Shown: positions 45,116 through 57,700 of the stretch, in pieces
Numbering within the stretch: position 1 is the stretch's first letter
Layout of the letters: each line of letters begins with the position of its first letter
The notes under the pieces: generated by a model
Databases searched by the model: none
The model's input: only the letters and a program-made list of their open reading frames with translations
What the model was told of the DNA's origin: nothing
Position numbers and translations under genes: made by a program
Assembly (NCBI GenBank): GCA_960531495.1
Contig: OY482861.1
Coordinates: forward strand, 2,728,001 to 2,792,000
Source: Zeus faber
Lineage: Eukaryota > Chordata > Actinopteri > Zeiformes > Zeidae
Length of the DNA stretch: 64,000 nt
Direction of reading: 5' to 3'

Positions 45116-45791
45116 TTTTTCTCACAAAACCCAACAGGAAGTCGGCCATTTTTAATTTTCCTGACTTTTTAGTGGTATTTATGTTTTGTACTTTAGCGAA
45201 ACTCCTCCTTGGCGATTTATCGGATCGGCTTCAAACTTGACGAGTGTCTACAAGACACCTTCACAGCTTAACATTATCAAAATATATATATTTTTTGGCA
45301 CACGGTGTGGGCGTGGCAACACGTTAAATTTCATGTTCCAAAAGATACTTGGAAATTCACGAAACTTTGTGCACTCGTCAGTCCCAGTGTGGCAATTGAT
45401 ATTCTATGGGTTCCGTGCTTGGGCATGGCAAAATGACCGGACACGCCCTGTTGAAAATTTCAAAACATCAAACCTATTCACTTTTTAACATGAAATTGGG
45501 TATATTAATGTAACATCACTAGACTCAAAAAAAATTATATTGCCGCCATGACCGACACCCAACCAACAGGAAGGTGGCCATATTGGATTTAATGTGCGCA
45601 AACTCCTAGGGGATTCATCAGATCGACTTCAAAGTTCGCGAGTGTCTACAAGACACTTTGGGGATTAAATTTATTAAAACATTGGGTTTTCGTCACACAA
45701 TGTGGGCATGGCACTGTGTTGAATTGAAGTGTTAACCTGACTTTTGGGGCCTTAAGAAACTCGAAAAATCACAAAACTTTACACACTCAAG
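45116..45791. repeat. Dispersed fish repeat, unit B right
   Basis: Counterpart of 22735-23410; inverted relative to 34985-35328. Confidence 0.8.
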
Positions 45792-45792
45792 A

Positions 45793-46101
45793 TCAAACCT
45801 ATTCACTTTTTTAGTATCTCCTCCGAGATCTGCATAGAATTCCGGCAGGTTTTCCTCTTGTCTTTCTCCTCCGTCGGCGTATTGGTAAACACAGTGGCGG
45901 CAGGACAAAGAGATCTTAGTACGTACTCCGGTAAGTTGCGAAAAAGTCCGTATGAGGTGTCGAACAGACGTCCAGGAGTGCTTGTCGTTCATATTGTAAT
46001 AGCGACAGTGCACTGCATGCAAAAATAAGAACAATACAAATAGTAATAAACACAAAACTAAGAGTTGAATGCAGAGCCGGTGTGTCCATACTACGGCGCA
46101 C
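45793..46101 (-). pseudogene. LINE 5' (ORF N-terminal) fragment, unit B
   Basis: Counterpart of 23412-23720 with the same in-frame TAA. Identification rests on the same LLQYERQALLDVC and RGKPAG words. Confidence 0.4.
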
Positions 46102-46981
46102 CCGGAAGTTAGTCCGGGTTAACTCATAAGTTAGCTAGCTTCCTCTGCTGAACCAATATTTTACTAAAATGACTTTTACAACTCTCTTTGCTCCAACTTC
46201 CATCCTTAACAAAGAATCCCAAATGCATCATTTGCTAACTTTCCCACTTTCATTGTCTTTCACATCAACTTCCATAATCATTTCAGCCTGTCAACTAACT
46301 TTACAGCTCTCTCGCCTTGTTATATTTTTTTCAAATAAATTTAAAGCCTTACAGTATCCTTTCCAGAAATCCTACCAGATATTTAGATTATAACGCTACT
46401 TTTAAACCAAGGACTCCTGTGGGAAACTAGTTTGACATGTTGTGTACAACACACATACTATGCTTACTGTATCTCACATTTATACATTTGCTTGTTTTTA
46501 ATCGCGATTTTCATCAGCCATGTAGCTAAACATACCCCGAGACACTGATAAAATGTCTCCGAACTCATCTCATCCATACGTGCTCCAGAGTGATCCATCG
46601 GCCAGGCGGTCACACGCCTCAAACACCATTTCAATCACCCAAGGATTCATTCATTCAACGCTTTTGCTAGGATGGGTCAAGAATAATCTATAATAATCAT
46701 GTATTTAATAATGTCGATTTTATTATTGGATAACATAAAGCAAATAAACAGACAAAAACCACGATTCTCTTGATCAATGCAAAATTGGCTACTTCATAAG
46801 TAAGGCATACATTTTTAATGTACAACACATCTCTGAGTACTTAAAAAAGCCCTCTATATAATACATTTCTCTTTATTCTTCTTCATAATATTGTTCTTAT
46901 ACTGTAGCTAACCAATAATAAATGAAATACTTTTTACCATTAATGCAACTTCTGGTGCTCCTTCGTTTTGCTGATGGCCTT
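46102..46981. other. Non-coding, unit B
   Basis: Counterpart of 23721-24600; nothing supported. Confidence 0.5.
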
Positions 46982-47856
46982 CTAGTCTGGATCATACGTT
47001 GTGAGGTTAAGCTTAATGCAGGCGTTGAGGCTTCCATCAGTTAAACTTAAGCGTAGGATGGTCTTAATGTTTCTCAGATGCGAGAAAGACTGCTCACATG
47101 CATTTGTAAAGCCAAACATGGTCAATACGGCATTACTCACACGCTGCATTGTGTGCTGTGTGACGGGACGCTCGTTCCAAGTTTTAAGAATCAGCTGGTC
47201 TTCAGTTTCAAGTTCAAGTTCAAGTTCAAGAGATTATTTGTCACATACATATTGAAGTTTTTTCGACTTCTGTCCACTTTTGTTCAGCTGATTGGTCCGA
47301 CTCGAGGCAGGGAGTTTTCTTAATGTTTGTCTGTCTTACAGAGGGGATCGGCGCATGGGCTCGTAAGCAGTCCAGCAGTGGAACGCCATTCCTCCTGCTC
47401 CCAAGAGGATCATTATTATCCACAATTATTATAATGATCCTCAGTGATACATATAATTGTGGCCTGCGTGCCGCAAGTTGAAATGAACAGTAAAACTTTC
47501 GCCATGTCGGCGCACCACAGCCATCTCCTTCCCTAAGCCCTTACCTGTGGGCAGAGACTTCCACAAGTTGCGCCTGAGCAGAGACCCGGTAGGGGCAGGG
47601 CGCCGAGTAAATGGCGCCCCGGAGTCTTTATGTTGTCCGCAGCCGGTGCTTGACTACTTTGTCCGCCACATTTATATTTTGAATTTTATTTTCAAGTTGT
47701 AATTTCTCTTACCTGTTTTACTTTAAAATGACACAGAATAATAATTTATTACTTGTTAATTGTGATGAAAAATTTTAGCTCAAAATTGTATGCGAGCCAT
47801 ATACCGTCATCAAAAGAGCCGTAATTGGCTCGCGAGCCATAGGTTCCCGACCCCTG
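46982..47856 (-). mobile_element. hAT transposon remnant, unit B
   Basis: Counterpart of 24601-25468: same transposase C-terminal fragment ending TTYDPD-stop and same right terminus, CAGGGGTCGGGAACC on the minus strand, ending at 47856. B has a 7-base insertion (near 47467) inside a non-coding part. Confidence 0.7.
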
Positions 47857-47864
47857 CTCTAGAT

Positions 47865-48663
47865 TGATTCAATCTTTAAGCTTACTCAGATCTTCCCTGA
47901 TCGGAACAATATCTCAGTGAGTCGTCACCTTCACTTTTCGGGAATCTTGTGTTGCCTTTGCTGGACCTGTCCAGACGACTCCTTGTTGGATATCTTACGG
48001 CCGGTCTCTGACTGCCGCTGGGCACACAACCTGGACATGAAGAGAGTCTCATCATCGTCGCCAGATTGTTGGATAAATTATCCTAGGTGGTCGGTGAGGT
48101 TAATCTGCCCGCTACAGGAAAACAAAACTGAGAGTATTAAAGATATTTATTCTGCAAAATAAAGAGAAAGATACCGTCATGCTTCAAAGCAGTGTTCTGA
48201 TCAGTCTACCCCTATTACTGACGAAGAGGGCTTTATACCAAAGAGAGGTTGTGTGTCAGGTGTCATTTACAACTCTGATCCTCAGTCATATCCCTGGGTG
48301 TTCCCCCAAACAGTGATTTAACAGTCAAACTTCGGTCACAGACACAATCCTACTGTACCATAAAACAAACACACAACGCTCTTTTAAGTCCCTCTTGTCC
48401 TTATCCTTATCTCCACACAAGGTTAAGTGAAGGATGGAATGTGGTCTGGTTTTTCCAATACTACAACTGAAATGTTTTAGACAGTTTTTACACACAGACA
48501 CACACAGACAATTTTTTTGTCTCTTTATATTAACTCTGAGTGACTCCTAAAAACCCATAGACAATGAGTTTTATAACTAAGTAACATACAAAAGGCTATT
48601 GTCCTGTATAAAACATGTAAAACCTCATTCAAATAGTTGATCATGTGCATTTTTCTCTCACAG
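47865..48663. other. Non-coding, unit B
   Basis: Counterpart of 25477-26275; no supported gene. Confidence 0.45.
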
Positions 48664-49001
48664 CCTACATACGTGCAACTGCGGCTCTAGCGCATGCCAC
48701 TGTGATTGCACTGACGTTTCACCTTCTGGACTTGATAGACCTGCTGGCTAATTTAAGGGTCTTATTGGCCCGACTTAATGGCCTTGTTGGCCGACTTGAA
48801 GGACCTGCTGGATGCGTTGCCAAGCCCGCTTTGCGCACTCAAAGTTGTACTGCCACTGCGGTCCAGGCCTTTTGCCCGTTCCTCCAAGCCTGGCTGTCTG
48901 TTTGGGCCCACGAGTTCTGTGGAGCCTCAGCCTTTCGAGGGGTCTGAGGGTTCCGTGGGCCCTGGGTGTTCTGACATCATTGCTCTCAGCAATGCCTTGA
49001 G
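48664..49001 (+). pseudogene. Possible orphan exon, unit B
   Basis: Counterpart of 26276-26613, with the same acceptor and donor. Confidence 0.3.
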
Positions 49002-50254
49002 GTGAGGCCAATCTTTTTACTCTTAAGCCCTCACCACATGTAGCTGTACTTGGCTATACAGCGAGCTAAACACTCTTGCAATAAGTACCCAGAGACAGGA
49101 GCGCACTTTTGGTATCGTTAATGAAAGCGGTGTAAAACTGTGGAACAGTAGAGAAATATGCAGATAAACGATCAATCTCTATGCAGATGTAGATAACGTG
49201 TTAATACGTTGTCATAGCTCCCACATTGTATACATACAACAATAACATGAATTATCTCACAAATTGTGCTTTCTCAAGGGCAGTGAAGAGGCTGATGGAA
49301 GAGATGTTAATCCGGGTCTGGGACATGATCAGATTGGCTGAGTGTGCCTTGATCTGTTTATGCCTGTTCTGATTTTACTATTATATTATTATACTATCAT
49401 CCAAATGCTATGATGTTGCAATACTGACTGCGCGGGGGGCGCACCGGGAGGCAGAACAACCGTGTTTTGGTTGCATCTAAATTTTTTAGTATGGCTTTTA
49501 AGTTGGTTTTTAACTGTATTTCTGTGTTTGTATTGGAACTGATTTTTTTAATCTGGCTTTTAAATCAGTTTTGAAACTGTATTTCTGTATCAGGATTGGG
49601 TCTGAATTTTTGGGACACATCATCAGTAGTGGACCCCAGGACCATGAGGTGTTTGACCATTATCACTAGACACCCTCGCCTGAGGAAGGCCCTCCCGTGG
49701 TTGATCAAGCCTCGGAGTGTGTCCCATAGCCAATTGGAGTTCAATTTGGGTTATGCTCGATTGTGGGTAGGCAAAGAGTTTTGCTAAGCATTAATTTAGA
49801 ATGATTTATGTTAAGAGTTTTGCTAAACATTAATTTTGAATGACCAATTTACTAATGCTTCATGCAATTATGCCATGTCAAGGTTGGTATGGTAAATTAT
49901 AAAAAAAAAATAAAAGGTTACGTTTAATAGGTAAGTATTTAGAGGTGTCTTGTGTTCCTACTTTGTGTCAGGGTCTTCTGTAGGTTCAGAATGAAGTTAG
50001 CTCCTCGGCACATCTGAATTTATGGGGCATAGCTCCACCCATTTTTTGGAATAAACTCCTTTTATTTTCTTTGTTTTCTTCCAATAAAAATCCTAATTGG
50101 TTTTAACCAATTGGGGATGGGGGGATGGGTTTTAACCAACTTCATCTTTCATTTTCCTAAACGTCCTTTACTTACTCAACTTACTACGCCGGATCGAGCT
50201 GTACACTCTACCTTCATCCACTCCCTCATTTTCATGAGGGAAAGGAGGATAGAA
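49002..50254. other. Non-coding right end of unit B
   Basis: Counterpart of 26614-27865, including the CCCTCAT/ATGAGGG palindrome at 50223-50240. Confidence 0.5.
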
Positions 50255-51371
50255 GAGAGAAGATAGAAGATAACGTATTGTCAGACGATTTAAAATGCTG
50301 AAAAGGCGGTTAGGTTAAAAGCTTGTATGTGCGCCCCACACTGTGTTGGTGTGGGGCGTGGTTGTGTGTTTGGGCGCCGCGCCCCTGCATCGATCTGGTC
50401 GCGATTCGCCTATCTCTCCCAGTGCCAAAACTTATATTCACAAATACACCACACAATAGGCCTAGGGCTTGCGGGATGGGTGGGGTGCAAGCTATATAGG
50501 TGGGGATGCAGCGGGCAGCTGCCATCTTGCCTGTCACGCTCCTGCCCCAGCGTGCTTCTCGTCCGTTACGAAATGTTAATCCGACTCATATTGGCTTAGA
50601 ATGCATACACTCGCACACGAATCCTACTCCAACCAACACTCCACCAGACCAGGGTCTGCGGGGCAGGAGGGGTGTGAGTGATTCAGGGTCGACTTGCCTG
50701 AAGGACTTGCATCCCCAACCCCGCAATTTTGACTGCAATAGGCAACAGTACACATTTAGCACTGGGGTTTTCCGGGATGGACAGACAGGCGGTCCTATCA
50801 CACACACACACACATGCACACACCACCACACCTTCTTTGAATGCACCCCAGCAGCCTTCTGGTTGCATTACTCTCCTTTTCTCCCTCATTTACTGCCATA
50901 ACTATGACAGGAAGAGGCCAGGTGACCATTTGTCATTCCAGTTTTCCTGGACCTAATCAACTGTTTTTCATTACATGTTGTCGTCCAATGTTAATTTTTT
51001 TGTGTAAATGTTTTCAGGTTCTATGTTTAATTGTCTCACCGGCCATGATTCTCTCCCTCTTGGGGTAGTGATCAGTTGTTTATAGACCCAAACATGATAA
51101 ATAGTTTTCCAAAGAGGGGGGTTGGTGGTGGTTCTCTTTGACCAAAAACTGTGCTCTTGTCATCCTACAGGTCATCCACTGGACAGAATTATTGCAGCAG
51201 TTCTTGATGATTTAAGAATTAATAAAGTGTTGCATTGCAGGTGGAGAACTTGAGCTACACTTGCGGACTAACTCCGTCCTAGATGCAATGGCATGCAAAT
51301 ACTCTTTGTTGTATGCCCAGCATGCTGACAGGATGGGTTGAAAATAAATAAATAAAAAATAAAATCTCCAC
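50255..51371. other. Mixed spacer between unit B and the AT-rich array
   Basis: About 50279-50325 is a diverged fragment of the 206-base monomer core (GATTTAAAATGCTGAAAAGG, then CGGTTAGGTTAAAAGCT). 50330-50900 is GC-richer with a (CA)n run (50800-50820) and no recognisable protein. At 51170-51240 TCATCCTACAG precedes an open stretch encoding GHPLDRIIAAVLDDLRINK, which could be a short exon; I do not recognise it. Confidence 0.45.
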
Positions 51372-53899
51372 GAATTACTCTGTGTGGCAGGATCAGACAA
51401 AAGGTCAAACATGTATTTGTCGAGTTAAAAAACGCATTTTCAGCCCATTTAAACGTCGAAAAGGCGGATCGGTTAAACGCTACAGTCATTACTCTGTGTG
51501 ACAGTGTCAGGCAGTTTAAATACTATGATGAACTAGTATGTGCTGCTAAAGTGTTGTTTGTCAAACAGTTGTAGGTCCTTCTAACATTTATTTTTCGAGT
51601 AATGATTATTTTTATCAACGTCTGCACATGTGGGAAAAAACGCATTTTCAGCCGATTTAAACGCCGAAAAGGCGGATCGGTTAAACGCTACAGTCATTAC
51701 TCTGTGCGACAGTGTCAGACAGTTTAAATACTATGATGAACTAGTATGTGCTGCTAAAGTGTTGTCTGTCAACGAGTTTTAGGCTCATATAAAATGTATT
51801 TTTCGAGTTATGAGTATTTTCAGAATTTTGGACGGTTTGCTGCCTTGCTGAATTAGAGAAACACCGAACCAATGTCTCTTTATAGGTGAATGATTCAGAA
51901 TGCTGCAGTACACCATATAATTTTAATTAATATGAGGAACAATTATGTGCTTAAGTCTTTCTCAAAGACAGTTTAAATACAATGATAAACTAGTATGTGC
52001 TGCTAAAGTGTTGTTTGTCAACCAGTTTTAGGCCCATATAAAATGTATTTCTCGAGTTATGATCATTTTCATCAAAGTCTACACATGTGGGAAAAAACGC
52101 ATTTTCAGCCGATTTAAACGTCGATTTGGCGGAACGGTTAAACGCTTCAGCCATTACTATGTGACAGTGTCAGACAGTTTAAATACAATGATAAACTAGT
52201 ATGTGCTGCTAAAGTGTTGTTTTTCAAACAGTTTTAGGCCCATTTAAAATGTATTTTTCGAGTTATGATCATGTTCAGAACTTTGGACGATTTGCTGTCT
52301 AGCTGAATTAGAGAAACACCGAACAATTGTCTCTTTGTAGGTGCATGATTTTGAATGCTGCAGTACACCATATAACTTTAATTAATATGAGGAACTATTA
52401 TGTGCTTCTTAAGTCTTTCTCAAAGACAGTTTAAATACAATGATAAACTAGTATGTGCTGCTAAAGTCTTGTTTGTCAACCAGTTTTAGGCCCATATAAA
52501 ATGTATTTTTCGAGTTCTGATAATTTTCATCAAAGTCTACACGTGGGAAAAAACGCATTTTCAGTCGATTTAAACGTCGACAAGGCGAATCGGTTAAACG
52601 CTTAAGTCATTACTCCATGTGACAGTGTCAGACAGTTTAAATACAATGATAAACTAGTATGTGCTGCTAAAGTCTTGTTTGTCAACCAGTTTTAGGCCCA
52701 AATAAAATGTATTTTTCGAGTTCTGATAATTTTCATCAAAGTCTACACGTGAGAAAAAACGCATTTTCAGCCGATTTAAACGTCGAAAAGGCGAATCGTT
52801 TGAACGCTTCAGTCATTACTCTATGTGACAGTGTCAGTCAGTTTAAATACAATGATGAACTAGTATGTGCTGCTAAAGTCTTGTTTGTCAACCAGTTTTA
52901 GGCCCATATAAAATGTATTTTTCGAGTTCAGATAATTTTCATCAAAGTCTACACGTGGGAAAAAACGCATTTTCAGTCGATTTAAACGTCGATTTGGCGG
53001 AACGGTTAAACACTTCAATCATTACTCTATGTGACAGTGTCAGACAGTTTAAATACAATGATAAACTAGTATGTGCTGCTAAAGTCTTGTTTGTCAACCA
53101 GTTTTAGGCCCAAATAAAATGTATTTTTCGAGTTCTGATAATTTTCCGAACTTTGGACCGTTTGCTGTCTAGCTGAATTAGAGAAACACCGAACCATTGT
53201 CTCTTTGTTGGTGAATGATTCAGAATGCTGCAGTACACCATATAACTTTAATTAATATGAGGAACAATTATTTTGCTTCTTAAGTCTTTCTCAAAGACAG
53301 TTTAAATACAATGATAAACTAGTATGTGCTGCTAAAGTGTTGTTTGTCAACCAGTTTTAGGCCCATGTAAAATGTATTTTTCGAGTTATGATAATTTTCA
53401 TCAAAGTCTACACATGTGGGAAAAAACGCATTTTCAGCCGATTTAAACGTCGAAAAGGCGGATCGGTTAAACGCTTCAGCCATTACTCTGTGACAGTGTC
53501 AGACAGTTTAAATACAATGATAAACTAGTATGTGCTACTAAAGTCTTGTTTGTCAACCAGTTTTAGGCCCATATAAAATGTATTTTTCGAGTTCTAATAA
53601 TTTTCATCAAAGTCTACACGTGGGAAAAAACGCATTTTCAGCCGATTTTAACGTCGATTGGCGGAACGGTTAAACGCTTCAGTCATTACTCTATGTGACA
53701 GTGTCAGACAGTTTAAATACAATGATAAACTAGTATGTGCTGCTAAAGTGTTGTTTGCCAACCAGTTTTAGGCCCATATAAAATGTATTTTTCGAGTTAT
53801 GATCATTTTCCGAACTTTGGACCGTTTGCTGTCTAGCTGAATTAGAGAAACACCGAACCATTGTCTCTTTGTAGGCGCATGATTTAGAATGCTGCAGTA

Positions 53900-56800
53900 C
53901 AGCATAGAAATTTAATTAATATGATGAACTATTATGTGCTTCTTAAGTTTTTCTCACAGAGTTCTAGGCCCATCTAACATGTATTTGTGGAGTTATGATC
54001 ATTTTCAGAACTTTGGACGATTTGCTGTCGAGCTGAATTAGAGAAACACCGAACCATTGTCTCTTTGTAGGTGAATGATTCAGAATGCTGCAGTACACCA
54101 TATAACTTTAATTAATATGAGGAACAATTATTTTGCTTCTTAAGTCTTTCTCAAAGACAGTTTAAATACAATGATGAACTAGTATGTGCTGCTTATGTCT
54201 TGTTTGTCAACCAGTTTTAGGCCCATATAAAATGTATTTTTCGAGTTCTGATAATTTTCATCAAAGTCTACACATGTGGGAAAAAATGCATTTTCAGCTG
54301 ATTTTAACGTCGATTTGGTGGAACGGTTAAACGCTTCAGTCATTACTCTATGTGACAGTGTCAGACAGTTTAAATACAATGATAAACTAGTATGTGCTGC
54401 TAAAGTGTTGTTTGCCAACCAGTTTTAGGCCCATATAAAATGTATTTTTCGAGTTATGATCATTTTCCGAACTTTGGACCGTTTGCTGTCTAGCTGAATT
54501 AGAGAAACACCGAACCATTGTCTCTTTGTAGGCGCATGATTTAGAATGCTGCAGTACACCATATAACTTTAATGAATATGAGGAACTATTATGTGCTTCT
54601 TAAGTCTTTCTCAAAGACAGTTTAAATACAATGATAAACTAGTATGTGCTGCTATAGTGTTGTTTGTCAACCAGTTTTAGGCCCATATAAAATGTATTTT
54701 TCGAGTTCTGATAATCTTCATCAAAGTCTACACGTGGGAAAAAACGCATTTTCAGCCGATTTTAACGTCGATTTGGCGGAACGGTTAAACGCTTCAGTCA
54801 TTACTCTATGTGACAGTGTCAGACAGTTTAAATGCAATGATAAACTAGTATGTGCTGCTAAAGTGTTGTATGTCAAACAGTTTTAGGTCCATATAAAATG
54901 TATTTTTCGAGTTATGATCATTTTCAGAACTTTGGACGATTTGCTGTCTAGCTGAATTAGAGAAACACTGAACAATTGTCTCTTTGTAGGTGCATGATTT
55001 TGAATGCTGCAGTACACCATATAACTTTAATTAATATGAGGAACAATTATGTGCTTCTTAAGTCTTTCTCAAAGACAGTTTAAATACAATGATAAACTAG
55101 TATGTGCAGCTAAAGTCTTGTTTGTCAACCAGTTTTAGGCCCATATAAAATGTATTTTTCGAGTTATGATAATTTTCATCAATGTCTACACGTGGGAAAA
55201 AACGCATTTTCAGTCGATTTAAACGTCGATTTGGCGGAACGGTTAAACGCTTCAGTCATTACTCTATGTGACAGTGTCAGACAGTTTAAATACAATGATA
55301 AACTAGTATGTGCTGCTAAAGTGTTGTTTGTCAGCCAGTTTTAGGCCCTTATAAAATGTATTTTTCGAGTTATGATCATTTTCAGAACTTTGGACGATTT
55401 GCTGTCTAGCTGAATTAGAGAAACACCGAACCATTGTCTCTTTGTAGGTGAATGATTCAGAATGCTGCAGTACAGCATAGAAATTTAATTAATATGATGA
55501 ACTATTATGTGCTTCTTAAGTGTTTCTCACAGAGTTCTAGGCCCATCTAACATGTATTTGTGGAGTTATGATCATATTCAGAACTTTGGACCATTTGCTG
55601 TCTAGCTGAATTAGAGAAACACCGAACAATTGTTTCTTTGTAGGTGCATGATTCAGTATACTGCAGTACAGCATAGAAATTTAATTAATATGATGAACTA
55701 TTATGTGCTTCTTAAGTGTTTCTCACAGAGTTCTAGGCCCATCTAACATGTATTTGTGGAGTTATGATCATATTCAGATCTTTGGACGATTTGCTGTCGA
55801 GCTGAATTAGAGAAACACCGAACCATTGTCTCTTTGTAGGTGAATGATTCAGAATGCTGCAGTACACCATATAACTTTAATTAATATGAGGAACAATTAT
55901 TTTGCTTCTTAAGTCTTTCTCAAAGACAGTTTAAATACAATGATGAACTAGTATGTGCTGCTTATGTCTTGTTTGTCAACCAGTTTTAGGCCCATATAAA
56001 ATGTATTTTTCGAGTTCTGATAATTTTCATCAAAGTCTACACATGTGGGAAAAAATGCATTTTCAGCTGATTTTAACGTCGATTTGGTGGAACGGTTAAA
56101 CGCTTCAGTCATTACTCTATGTGACAGTGTCAGACAGTTTAAATACAATGATAAACTAGTATGTGCTGCTAAAGTGTTGTTTGCCAACCAGTTTTAGGCC
56201 CATATAAAATGTATTTTTCGAGTTATGATCATTTTCCGAACTTTGGACCGTTTGCTGTCTAGCTGAATTAGAGAAACACCGAACCATTGTCTCTTTGTAG
56301 GCGCATGATTTAGAATGCTGCAGTACACCATATAACTTTAATGAATATGAGGAACTATTATGTGCTTCTTAAGTCTTTCTCAAAGACAGTTTAAATACAA
56401 TGATAAACTAGTATGTGCTGCTATAGTGTTGTTTGTCAACCAGTTTTAGGCCCATATAAAATGTATTTTTCGAGTTCTGATAATCTTCATCAAAGTCTAC
56501 ACGTGGGAAAAAACGCATTTTCAGCCGATTTTAACGTCGATTTGGCGGAACGGTTAAACGCTTCAGTCATTACTCTATGTGACAGTGTCAGACAGTTTAA
56601 ATACAATGATAAACTAGTATGTGCTGCTAAAGTGTTGTATGTCAAACAGTTTTAGGTCCATATAAAATGTATTTTTCGAGTTATGATCATTTTCAGAACT
56701 TTGGACGATTTGCTGTCTAGCTGAATTAGAGAAACACTGAACAATTGTCTCTTTGTAGGTGCATGATTTTGAATGCTGCAGTACACCATATAACTTTAAT

Positions 56801-57700
56801 TAATATGAGGAACAATTATGTGCTTCTTAAGTCTTTCTCAAAGACAGTTTAAATACAATGATAAACTAGTATGTGCAGCTAAAGTCTTGTTTGTCAACCA
56901 GTTTTAGGCCCATATAAAATGTATTTTTCGAGTTATGATAATTTTCATCAATGTCTACACGTGGGAAAAAACGCATTTTCAGTCGATTTAAACGTCGATT
57001 TGGCGGAACGGTTAAACGCTTCAGTCATTACTCTATGTGACAGTGTCAGACAGTTTAAATACAATGATAAACTAGTATGTGCTGCTAAAGTGTTGTTTGT
57101 CAGCCAGTTTTAGGCCCTTATAAAATGTATTTTTCGAGTTATGATCATTTTCAGAACTTTGGACGATTTGCTGTCTAGCTGAATTAGAGAAACACCGAAC
57201 CATTGTCTCTTTGTAGGTGAATGATTCAGAATGCTGCAGTACAGCATAGAAATTTAATTAATATGATGAACTATTATGTGCTTCTTAAGTGTTTCTCACA
57301 GAGTTCTAGGCCCATCTAACATGTATTTGTGGAGTTATGATCATATTCAGAACTTTGGACCATTTGCTGTCTAGCTGAATTAGAGAAACACCGAACAATT
57401 GTTTCTTTGTAGGTGCATGATTCAGTATACTGCAGTACAGCATAGAAATTTAATTAATATGATGAACTATTATGTGCTTCTTAAGTGTTTCTCACAGAGT
57501 TCTAGGCCCATCTAACATGTATTTGTGGAGTTATGATCATATTCAGATCTTTGGACGATTTGCTGTCGAGCTGAATTAGAGAAACACCGAACCATTGTCT
57601 CTTTGTAGGTGAATGATTCAGAATGCTGCAGTACACCATATAACTTTAATTAATATGAGGAACAATTATTTTGCTTCTTAAGTCTTTCTCAAAGACAGTT
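53900..57700. repeat. 1769-base higher-order repeat block
   Basis: Two consecutive copies (about 53900-55668 and 55669-57437) plus part of a third to about 57700. Each copy is three M1, three M2 and two M3 monomers. Between 54179 and 56919 every landmark recurs at exactly +1769, and I noted one substitution (54833 G against 56602 A), so the duplication is very recent. Confidence 0.9.

Larger units (their letters stand above)
31139..50254. repeat. Segmental duplication, unit B
   Basis: The second copy of 8333-27865, 19.1 kb. The coordinate offset starts at 22806, rises to 23036 after a 236-base insertion (33687-33922), falls to 22368 after the 744-to-76-base replacement (34880-34955), and drifts by a few bases elsewhere. 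It joins unique flanking DNA at 50255 (GGATAGAAGAGAGAAG) and not satellite. Confidence 0.97.

Noticed and set aside
51406-52200. CENP-B box in the monomers
   Set aside because: TTTTCGAGTTATGATCA has the TTCG half but lacks the required CGGG half, and I find no complete box.
54179-54418. 79-codon minus-strand frames in the satellite monomers
   Set aside because: They are antisense of M1 and recur only because the monomers are homogenised.
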